DNA of 64,000 nt from Linnemannia hyalina (Eukaryota > Mortierellomycota > Mortierellomycetes > Mortierellales > Mortierellaceae), in the NCBI GenBank assembly GCA_019671135.1, contig JAHRHY010000018.1, forward strand, positions 1,054,001 through 1,118,000, in the 5' to 3' direction. The position numbers were made by a program, and so were the translations under genes. The notes under the pieces were generated by a model, which was not told the DNA's origin, made no database searches, and worked only from the letters and a program-made list of their open reading frames with translations. Numbering within the stretch: the stretch's first letter is position 1; each line of letters starts with the position of its first letter. Below, piece after piece: positions 47,825 to 57,075 of the stretch.

Positions 47825-49329
47825 TTTTTTTTTTTTTTTTTTTTTTCGTACACAATTTTATTTCTCTAACAAACAGCATAGAGAAGTTATTTGGAAGTAA
47901 AAGGGGACTACAGACCAAACTCTTCAGTGCACCATCCACCAGTCGCAGTCCGGTCCAGAACCTGGCTCTGCGCAACAATTGTCGCTGCTCTTCACAGCTT
48001 AAACGGAAGAAAATAAAACTAGATACGAATGAAGGGGATTCTTCCCATCCTCTCCATCATTGACAACCTCCTCCTTCCTAACAAACTCTCCAACAACCGC
48101 TCGTCAGCAGCGCGTGGGTCCTTGATCGCCCCAGGGCACCTTCCTTCACAATGTGTGGCTAGCGAAGCGCCACACGGACAGAAACCATCGTGCGTGATGT
48201 AACCGTATCCTTGACTCCAGTCACCTCGGGGGCCTGTGTACTTGGATGTCTTGTCCTTGGCAGAGATGCCCTGGCTTTGTTCCCACGCGATCGTCGCGGA
48301 GCACCGAGGTTTCCAGATCAGCTCCGAGGCCTGCGCCTCCAGGTAGCCAACAAACTTGTGAAGGACTGTCTTGGCGATGGACATTGGGGTCCGGAAGACC
48401 GCGGACCATTCAGTCAACATGCTCAAGGGGGTGATGCCGCGGAGGAGATCCGACACATTCCACATCGGTTTCTCGTCTCGATCGGGAGCTGGACTACCGC
48501 TGTGCACGGCTCGAGCTCCACCGATGGAGGAAAATCCTCGCACATGATCCGCATCCGAAGGGGGCCACCAGTGTATGGGTACTGGCCTCGGTACCTGACG
48601 ACCTCTGTCCACCGCGCGTTTGTATTCCCGCTTCCTGGCTGCGTTGTAGCTGTTTGTCGCCTGCACACCCCACTCATTAATCTTGCCCATGGCCTCCTTC
48701 CAGATCTCAGTGGTGGTCTCAGCTGCCGAAGGGCATTTCCAGACGTGATCGTTATCCTCCTTCTCGAGCTCGCATCGTCGGCACACGCATGTTGGGTACA
48801 GGTTGGGCTTGCGAGCCTGCATGGAGTTCAGAGTGGGCAGCATTCCATGCAGCTTTTTGATATGATGTGTGCGTTGGTGAGAGTCCTTGCTGTTGCTGTA
48901 AAAGGTGAAGACTGCGTGCCTGTCGTGGACATAAGCCAAGGTCGAGTTCCATTCCACGTCATCGATGTCAGGGATCGCCCTCTTGACCCGCCTCTGTGAC
49001 GTCCAGGCCTGATGGTGACGGATTGTCGATTGTTGTTTGAGGAGCTGACGTAGATCGATTTCAACAATCCCGCCGTAACAATGTGCAAAGGTCGTGATAT
49101 CCGTCTGTTGAGTGAGATCCACCATCCAGGGCACTGAACCACTCTGTGCTGCCACCTTCGCCGCCTGATCCGCAAGTTCGTTTCCGTGGATGTTGCTGTG
49201 ACCTTTGATCCACACCACTTCGACCCTGCCTGGCCGAGATTCCACAGCCTGCCAAAGCACCGCCCAGATACCCGCATATGTACTCCTGAATCGCTTCCTC
49301 GGTAACCGTCATTGACAACCTCCTCCTTG
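47825..49329 (-). mobile_element. 5'-truncated non-LTR retrotransposon (LINE) with poly(A) tail
   Basis: On the minus strand this is the 3' part of a LINE ORF2. It starts in the RNase H domain (IWAVLWQAVESRPGR, then the motif GHSNIHGNELADQ), continues into a Cys/His-containing tail (CVCRRCELEKEDNDHVWKCP) and ends at the stop at 48019. A 3' UTR of about 170 bases follows and finishes in 22 A (seen as T at 47825-47846). Reverse transcriptase, endonuclease and the first part of RNase H are missing, so the copy cannot move. The open frame of about 420 codons is still intact, which suggests a fairly recent insertion. A 16-base A run on the plus strand adjoins the 5' junction. Confidence 0.85.
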
Positions 49330-49439
49330 AAAAAAAAAAAAAAAATCTGCGTAAAAAAAACTTATTAAGGGTGGTTAAGTTGGTGGCGTGGATGTTGTTG
49401 CTGTGTGAATAAAGGGGCGATAATTTACTACAATTTTAA

Positions 49440-49512
49440 GCCTGCGTGGTGTAGTGGTTATCACATGTCTCTCACTAAGACAAGGTCCCAGGTTCGAACC
49501 CTGGTGCAGGCA
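49440..49512 (+). tRNA. tRNA-Val (anticodon CAC)
   Basis: A 73-nt cloverleaf: acceptor GCCTGCG pairs with TGCAGGC (one G-T), then a D arm (GTG/CAC). Anticodon stem TGTCT/AGACA encloses CTCACTA, so the anticodon is CAC. The T arm CCAGG/CCTGG encloses TTCGAAC, and the discriminator base is A. The internal A and B boxes are good (TGGTGTAGTGG and GGTTCGAACCC). A T6 stretch about 25 bases downstream may serve as terminator. Base 37 is T, which is unusual next to the anticodon, where a purine is normal. No intron. Confidence 0.9.
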
Positions 49513-49638
49513 AGTTTCTCAAAAGGAGCTTTCGTTTTTTACTTACCTTCAGAGCATGGACTTGTTGTGTTCGTGCAGCTCTTGGTTCCATTTTTGCTCG
49601 AAAATATCTGGGAGTTAATCTACTGGATTAATCTATTT

Positions 49639-50104
49639 GACAACCCGGGTTGTTCGTTTTATTCAACAACCTAACGTGTTTTGCATGCTAAGTCCATGGA
49701 CAACCTATTTTTCTTTAAAGTCAATACATCGATGTTTTTTGTTGCAGCGTCTTCGTTTTTTGTCATCCACATCATTATTAAAGCCCTTTCAACCATCGAA
49801 TGCCATCACCAGCCAAAATTATGTCTTCATCACCACCACACGCGTAAAAAAAACGGTATTTTCGTATAAAAAGCATCTTAACAACCGCTTTGAACAACGT
49901 GGGAGTCGTGCTCCATAAAGAAGTGGGGAAAACAAGCGCTACTGCAAGTGCTTGGTGTCATCTTCCATGGTATCATCAAAAAAAGATGAAAAAGTGCTTA
50001 CATGGACTTAGCACGCAAACGTGTTCGGTTGTTGAATAATACGAACAACCCGGGTTGTTCGAATTTTTTAGCTTTCCGCACTAAGTCCATGTAGCGCACT
50101 TTTT
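49639..50104. mobile_element. Palindrome-rich inverted-repeat (MITE-like) element
   Basis: The left arm 49639-49698 and the segment 50001-50061 are close reverse complements. Both carry CAACCCGGGTTG, ATTCAACAACC and CTAAGTCCATG. Within the right arm, CGAACAACCCGGGTTGTTCG (50042-50061) is a perfect 20-bp palindrome. A third copy of the CTAAGTCCATG block at 50079-50104 pairs with 49989-50014 over about 24 of 26 positions, so two nested hairpins can form. No transposase is present. It lies 126 bases after the tRNA-Val gene. Confidence 0.72.
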
Positions 50105-50799
50105 CTGTTTTTGAGAAAAAAACATGAGAAACTCTTTGGGACGACTTGTTCTCCTCCGCTCTCCCTTTAAGCACTATTGGTATTTCCTTGAAGGCGATCA
50201 TTGAATCAATAGTGTTGAATATTCCTCAGGTTGGATGCTAGGACCAATGTGTTCTGAATACTTCATATTTTTTATTCGACGATGTTGAAAACGTAGACAG
50301 GATATGGTGAGAAAAAAATACAGAAGGAAAAGAAGGATATAGGGTTGCTATAAAAGGGATGTAGAGAACAAAATGATGGACTGTGGGGGTTATCTGATAT
50401 TGAAGGCATCTGCACTGAATCCGCCTTCGCCCTTCCCCTGCCCCTGAGCACCGCTCTATGACGCATCGTTTGTCGACTGTAAGAGCTTAGGCTAACCCTT
50501 GTAATGGATGACCGCGCCGACAAGGTCACACACCTTCCTGCGCGACAGAAATCATCTTCGATGAGTGCCGGCCATAAGCCAAGACGTACGGACAAGGGAT
50601 CGTTCTGGACTCGATGAGCACATTCCATTGCTCAGCTGACTCCTGGGACTCAGGGTGGCCAATGGCTTTTATACGTATCTAAACTAAAAGAGATAAAATT
50701 GGAAGCATTAGCGAATATATATATACACACACATAAACAGAAGTGAAAGAGGGAGAGAGAGGCATGGCCACATGCAATTGCACTACAGTTCAGCTTTAC
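50105..50799. other. Intergenic region, no gene seen
   Basis: Low-complexity A/T-rich sequence with an AT/AC microsatellite at about 50715-50733. The 118-codon frame at 50272-50628 (minus) is unsupported. Confidence 0.35.
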
Positions 50800-51718
50800 T
50801 TAACATGTCTGTTCTGTTCTCACATCGACAATACTTTGCTGCATCTCGCTCCTGTTCAGACCGAGACCAGCGGTGTGCAAGCGTTGAGCTTGTGTTGAAT
50901 GCACTTGCGCCATTTTAGCTTTCGCTCTGTTCAACAACGTCCCAATATCCTTCTGGTTGATTAATTTCACGACATCGTGGATGACACTAAAAATGAACTT
51001 TTTGATAGGTTCATCTGGATTCTTCGGCAGATGGGTTTCCAAAGTGGACATGGTGATGACGTACGCAACTCTTGAAACCAGCATGATGCGACTGTACGAA
51101 AGGCGAACCTTGAGCGATTTGAATGCATAGCCTGGATCGTAATCGAGGATAACAATGGCCCAGTAGTCTTTGCCTGGTCCATAGCATGCCACAATTGTAT
51201 TTAAAAAACTTGGTTTCATTCTTGCCTTTACGCTAATATTGTTTAATGCTCTCGGTATTTTTGTAGTTCATGAACTCATCCGCGGCGTTTTCGTTCAGAA
51301 AGCTAAGTTTGAGCCGAGTTGATGAGAATAGTACAGGGCTTTGTGATGCGGAGATATCACGACGTCAACATCACTGCGACTACCCCCCATGTATGTTTTT
51401 GTTGACATTGCCCATATGTCCATGCGTGAAAGGCGATCGGCTCTTTGTTGAACTGTGAGCTCTGAGGAGGTCTCTTACCAATTCAGACATGTGTTCGTGT
51501 GAGGTTGCAGCTTTTCCTGCTTCTGATAATTCATAGGAGACTCCCTTCAAGATCCACTCTGTTGTGATGTACTTCGTTAGCAAAACAGAAAGCATATGAC
51601 CACCCACGATCCTCTTCACCTTAAGTGCCGACATGATGTCTGCCAGTCCCAGGAGATCAACTGTTACAACTTGCTCATTGGGATTTTTCAGTTGTTCGAC
51701 GGTGTAGAAATCATGCAT
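50800..51718 (-). CDS. Unidentified two-exon protein or relic
   Basis: Two minus-strand frames look like genuine globular protein. The first starts at 51718 (MHDFYTVEQLKNPNEQVVTV...DLLGLADIMSALKVKRIVGG). The second ends at 50800 (FLNTIVACYGPGKDYWAIVI...LDYDPGYAFKSLKVRLSYSR). They can be joined by a GT donor after CATGGGGG (about 51381) and an acceptor AG near 51255 in matching phase, giving a protein of about 260 residues. I do not recognise a family. There is no catalytic motif, signal peptide or membrane helix. Its place within a repeat island suggests it may be a remnant of a larger mobile-element or multigene-family ORF. Confidence 0.35.
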
Positions 51719-51790
51719 AGTAAAAAGATGGTTTCCATTGCAGTCTGCATATCTTTGATCGTCCTTTCATCAACTTTTTTTAAGTACTCA

Positions 51791-51814
51791 CACTCCTTTT
51801 TGCGAAAAGGAGTG
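51791..51814. repeat. Perfect 10-bp hairpin
   Basis: CACTCCTTTT and AAAAGGAGTG flank the tetraloop TGCG. No T-run follows, so it is not a Pol III terminator. It lies 40 bases before a cluster of three TGTCAAAT repeats. Confidence 0.7.
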
Positions 51815-51905
51815 TAGAGTGAGTGGAGGGGTTGTCAAATTAGCCGTGTAACTTGCCTAATAAGGAAAAGGTTGTCAAATAAATGAGCAGGCTGTCAAAT
51901 GAGAT

Positions 51906-51965
51906 CTGTATCTGGTATGTGGTATCTGGTATCTGGTATCTGGTATCTGGTATCTGGTATCTGAA
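51906..51965 (+). repeat. Heptanucleotide tandem repeat (TATCTGG)n
   Basis: About seven to eight copies of TATCTGG, the second shortened or changed (TATGTGG), in uninterrupted tandem. The unit is not a telomere repeat of the TTAGGG type. It lies about 400 bases upstream of the metallo-hydrolase start. Confidence 0.85.
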
Positions 51966-52363
51966 CTTGTCCGGTTTTCGTTTATCGGTGCTACTTGTTT
52001 CACTGTATGACATTGCGATCAGTTGGAGTGACCAGCTCCGGTCCAGATGCGACTGGTCAAGGATAGTAAGGAGTGAGAGGGTGGGCGCCCGATCCTGTAA
52101 AAGCGATCGCTGCTTCAGGCAAGTCTTTGTTTTTATGGCTGCGGAAAAAGGGCGTTAGGGCATAGAAGGGAATGGTCCACCTACGGCATTGTGCGCAAAT
52201 TGATGCATCATTCTTATATCGTCGCCATGACTTCTTCCCTTCCTTCTTCTCACAATTTTCCTCATCTGTTCATTCATTCCCTCATTCACTTTTTGTATTC
52301 ACTTCTGCATTCACTTCACACTTCTCTTCCCCCTTCTCTACTCACGCTTTTAACAAGACCAAC

Positions 52364-54095
52364 ATGGCGACACACGAACCTAACGAGAACCAGTTCCCAG
52401 ACTTGGTAGAACTGGACGCCCTGCGCCTGACCGTGATTGTCGACAACGAGGTCGACTTTATGACCTCCGTCCCCAACGACCTCGGCCTCACTACCCAAGC
52501 CCAGTCTCTCTTCAAGGACCGTCGTCATGTCGACATGGATAGGTCCACCATTCCTTCTGGTCACCTCCACACCCATCCTCAGGGGCACGCGACAGAGGGT
52601 GAAGGCGATGATGTGTCCAAGTGTGGGATGACGACGATTGATTTCAATTTCGCCGATATCTGCTGTGGTGCCCACGGCCTCTCAATCCTTCTCGTAAGTA
52701 TCAATCATTTATGTCTGAGATGTAACTCTTAAGCAGTATGACGTGTGTCCTGCTACCATGTTCATTTCGTATCTTGACCTCATCTAACACACGTCAATAA
52801 TAACGGATATAAAATAGACGGGAATTAAGGACGGCAAGGAGCACAAAGTACTATTCGACACCGGCCCACACTCGGCCATCTTTCTCGAGAATGCCAAGCG
52901 ACTCGAGATCGAGTTTGAAAAGATTGAGGTCATTGTCCTCTCTCACTGGCATATCGATCATTCTGGTGGTATGCTTGCTGCTGTTGAGCGTTGTCAGCAC
53001 GACCGTGAGCAGCAGCAGCAGCAATCTGCTTCTCCAGGTAAGAAAGTTCTTGTTCAAAATATCGCGCGCAATAGAGTCTTTGCTGAGAGGAGCAGAGAGA
53101 ACAAGAACCTAGAATGGTGGTTTATTGTTTCTTCTTCACTTTCCTTCTCCATCGTCTCCGAATCGTACAATTAGTGGTGTTGGATTTGCACCCGGATAGG
53201 CCGGATGAGCGCGGTATCTGTTTGACAAGACCATCGCCGCCTGGATCAACAGCCTCGAAACCTATCGAGTATGTCGCTTGGGGTAAAGAGCCCTCCTTCT
53301 CCGCCCTCGAATCCGCCGGCGGCAAGGTACGAAACCCATTACAAACATAATCGTATTGTATTCTACCTACTTCACATGTCACTTATTAATATCTCTCTAC
53401 TTTATTTCCTCCCTTGTCGAAAAGGTCTCGAAGAACGCAAAGGCACACACGATCTGCGACTCATTCTTCGGAGTCTCGGGCACCATCCCGCGCAAAACAA
53501 CCTACGAGACTGGACTCCCCAACCACGTCCGCTGGTCTGAATCCACAAAAACCTGGTCCGCCGAACAAGAAATCATGGATGAGCGGTACCTCGTTGCTCG
53601 GGTCCGGTCTAAAGGATTGGTCGTTCTGACGGGATGCTCGCATGCGGGTGTTATTAATGTCTGTCAGGACGTCAAGCGCGCCTTTGGTGCTGGCAACAAG
53701 ACAGATGATCATATCTTTTTTGTGGTGGGTGGGTTCCATCTCGCAGGAGGATCTATGGAAACTCGTATTCAAGGTAAAGTCAATTTGCTCGTTTTTGTTG
53801 TTGCGACCTACTTGTGTAGTTGTGTCTCTTTCGCTTGAACAACAATCTCTTACACACACGCATTCATATCCTGCTCTATTCGTTCTTGTCTTTTTCATCG
53901 CGGTCATTCGCTCGCTCCGCTCGCATGTTGGATATAGAAACTGTAAAGGATATGAAAGAAATCAACCCGACCTATATGGCACCAGGACACTGCTCGGGAT
54001 GGCGCGCAAAATCGGCGCTCGAGAACGCCATGACTGGACAAGTCGTCTCCCTTGGTGTTGGAAGTGACTTTTTCATCACCCACCAGGAGGACTAA
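52364..54095 (+). CDS. Metallo-beta-lactamase-fold hydrolase
   Basis: Zinc-dependent hydrolase of the metallo-beta-lactamase superfamily, closest in layout to the stand-alone MJ0301-like group annotated as 7,8-dihydropterin-6-methyl aminobenzene phosphate synthase-like. The substrate is unknown. Five exons (52364-52693, 52818-53037, 53175-53326, 53425-53773, 53938-54095) give 402 aa in phase. Metal-binding motifs are VLSHWHIDHSGG (HxHxDH), TGCSHAGVINV (third His), FVVGGFHLAG and APGHCSGWRAK. KVLFDTGPHS is the preceding Asp-Thr-Gly strand. A Gln-rich patch after the first motif is lineage-specific. The fourth exon's acceptor is AAAAG, weaker than the usual pyrimidine-AG but required by the frame. 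The ATG at 52364 follows a pyrimidine-rich leader. Confidence 0.92.
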
Positions 54096-54403
54096 AAAAA
54101 AAGAACATGGACTTCTTTGCTTTTTGTCTGCCTTATTGTTGTACGGCGGCTCTGAGCATCTTTCAATTCTCGCAGCGCGCGCTTCGCTACTCCTTTCTTT
54201 CAATGTCAACATACACACACTCATAACACAAGCAAGGAGTAAAATCCAAAAAATATGAATTGAATGAAAAAAGACAATGCTTCATTTTTGGGAAAACTGC
54301 ATAGAAAAGAAACAAAAAGAGAGAGAGAAAGGTGAAAGAATGTAACAGTGTCGGAAAGGAGTTTTGTTTTTGCGTGGATGCTGGATAAAGAGGGCTAGAT
54401 AGT

Positions 54404-55660
54404 TTAGATCTCGTCAATATCGAACTCGACATCGAGCTCGTCCTCGCTTCCCTGGAACGTGTCGGTCTCGTTGATTTTAGCGCTCTCGGGCAACTCGCCG
54501 TAGGCCTTCAAGTTACGGGCCTCCTCGGTGTTGTACTTAAGAATGACATCTGCCTTGTCGTCCTGGAAATCACGGAGCGAGATCAAAATGATGTCTCCCT
54601 GGTTGATCCAGACCTATTTCATGGAGTTCACATCGACGAAGTGAATGCTTGTTAGAAAATGGTCTTGCAAAGCTGTCATGACTGCATTGCAAGTCGCTCG
54701 TCCTGCTCATCCTTGTTTGTGTTGTCTCTCTCTTCCTCTGGCGCCTTCAATTGCTTGTCCATTGTTCCTTGAAGAGTTGTGGGAATCCAGCGAGTGTATG
54801 TGTCGACGTGTGAATTTCCTGCTTGATTGTGGTTGGACGGCAAGAAACCCAACGATGACGCACAGACGTTGCCGCCAATGGCACAGGCCCAAAAAAAAAT
54901 GGCCGAGAAGGAAAATAAGGGACACCTCCAGGAGAGAGAACTTGTTGCAAGAACAAAAATCAGTCCTTGAGTCCCTTTCCTTTCCTTTCCTGCCTTGCCC
55001 TTGCCCACAATCCCGTCCGTCGTCAACAGCAATTCGACATGCATTAAAAGAAAGGAGTCGAGTGGAAAACAAAGTGGAGGGAGGTTTACCTTCTTTCTCA
55101 TCTTTCCACGGATATGTGCAAGACGCTTCTCGCCATCGAAGCACTGGGCCTCAACACGACCGTTTCCGAGCATCTTCAAGACCTGGGCGTACTCTGTTCC
55201 ATACGTCATTTGAAAGAGGCAAAGAAAAAGATAGAGAGAAAGATGAAAGCCGTACGTTAGTCGTTCGGTCATTATGCCCATATTCTTCTTTTAGACCGAA
55301 AAGAAAAAACCCGCAGTATTTTGTATTTTCTCATCAAAAAAAAACTTTACTGATGAGCGCAATCAGAAAGGCGATGACAGCAGCTCATCAGAAAAGAAAA
55401 AAAAGGGAAGGGGTTATATTACCTTGACCGTCCTCCTTGAAGACCAACTCGCGCTTCTCGCCTTCGTTCTCGTTCTTTCCACGTCTTCTGTTCTTTCCTC
55501 CCTATTCAATTCCAAATTGTCAACAAAGCGCAAGGACGAAGAAGGCATTAGTAACTTTGCTGCTAGACGAGAGCACTATCGTTCAAAGCGTCGGTTACAG
55601 CAAGAGTATTGGTAGCTAGAGCTTGAGAGGGGTTCTTACCTTTCCTTTGTTCTTGGGCAT
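54404..55660 (-). CDS. TIF11: Translation initiation factor eIF1A
   Basis: Binds the 40S A site and promotes scanning and start-codon selection. Four exons (55660-55640, 55501-55423, 55193-55090, 54613-54404) give 137 aa, near the usual length. The first exon is 21 nt and encodes MPKNKGK. The second gives the basic [19 protein letters not shown] tail. The OB fold follows ([60 protein letters not shown]). The acidic C-terminus ends [12 protein letters not shown]. All the sequence expected of eIF1A is there and the phases agree. The gene is convergent with the metallo-hydrolase gene. Confidence 0.97.
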
Positions 55661-56374
55661 GGTGGATTATTCTGATAGGTTATTGAATTTTAAAAAAAGA
55701 GCGAAAAGGAAAAAAGAAAAAAAAAGTTGTTGTGTGTGGTTAGGAAGTGTGAACACTTGTTTTGAAAGGTGTAAAGAGAACGGAAGGGTTGTCGTCGTGC
55801 TGGCGGTAGTCGCTGGCTGATGGAAAGGGTGCCAAGTGAGCAGAGCAGTATAGTTTCCAAGCTTTGTCGTGTGGTATAGATTCGCTCTATGGTTTGTGGC
55901 GAGTGAAAAAGTGTCCAAATCCTCCTGTTTTGGTAGAGATGCGATATAGATCCAGTTGAAGGTGTTGTCAAGAAGGGAAGCGATCCTTGCCAGGGTGCGA
56001 TGCCAACGATGCAGTGATGCAAGGTAAGTAGGTACTAGTAAGTGATAGGTAGAAGGGGCACTTTACGGTTGATGGGGTTGTAGAGAGAACAAACGAGATC
56101 AAGCAAGGTTGCTCGCTTTATTTACTCCACCCCTCCCTCTCCCTTCTCTCGGCCGCAGTCCAGTCTCCCACTTCTGTGCCCTTCTGTGCCCTTCTGCGCC
56201 TGTGTGGAAGATAAAGAAAAAAATTCCGCAGTACCCGCGTCATTTCTTACCCATACGTCATAATCTTGATTTTCGGACGGGTTCCCCCTCTGCTACTTTC
56301 TCGTCCCCTGTCCGCGCTACGCCCAAGAGGCGAACCTGATCACCTTCACACACTCACCCCATTCCATTCACATA

Positions 56375-56814
56375 ATGTCAAAGCCAAAGCAAACCCTCGC
56401 AACATTCTCAAAAACGATAGCCTCCTGCTCAACAACCGTACGTCCATCTCCACCATTCCTCACCGCAGCACACCCTCTCCCTCTCACTCGTCTCGGACAT
56501 ATCACTCTCGGAGGTCACACACAACCCAAACCTCCGAACCTAACCCTTTCCCCCCTTCCTTAATCATATCCCACCTAATAGGCAACGGCATATGGCGCAT
56601 GCATCTCCGCAACAATGAGCGACGTGCACAAGGGTGCCTGTGAAAAAGAGTTCCTCGCCTTCAAGGACTGTGTCCAGTCTTCCGTAAGTTCACTCTCTCT
56701 CGGACATTTTTTTCTGATCGTTGCTTTTGGTGCAAGTTGTTCATTGAATGCTCATTTTGATATCTTGTTTATGCGTCCTTTGTTCATTGATGATAGTTGA
56801 AGAGGCGATGGTAA
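56375..56814 (+). CDS. NDUFAF8-like twin-Cys mitochondrial protein
   Basis: Three exons (56375-56437, 56582-56683, 56797-56814) give 60 aa. The sequence has TATAYGACISATMSDVHKGA followed by CEKEFLAFKDCVQSSLKRRW. This matches NDUFAF8 (human C17orf89), a complex I assembly factor of the mitochondrial intermembrane space or matrix, in the AYGxC start, the C-x9-C pair (CEKEFLAFKDC) and the basic end. The first Cys pair is spaced by 12 residues. The last exon is 18 nt, so the gene is invisible as a single ORF. Its presence implies a respiratory complex I, which fits Mortierella-like fungi. Confidence 0.78.
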
Positions 56815-57075
56815 GAGTGCTAGCGACACCAAATGGAAAGAATAAAAAAACATACAAATGTAAAAGGAACAAGGGCAGGTCGAATGATTGTGTTTTTATT
56901 GCTTCGTTGAGATACATTGGAGAAAACAAAAAGAAAAAGATATGAAAGCAAGTACAAATGAAAACGTAGAAAAAGGAGCAACAGCATAAATGTTATAAAC
57001 AAATCCCAGAAAGCATACCCTGGCATGTTAAACAGCCATGCCGCAACCACACAAAAACAAATCCCCTAGAATCTC

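Noticed and set aside
51906..51965. CRISPR-like array
   Set aside because: The units are contiguous heptamers without spacers, in a fungal genome.
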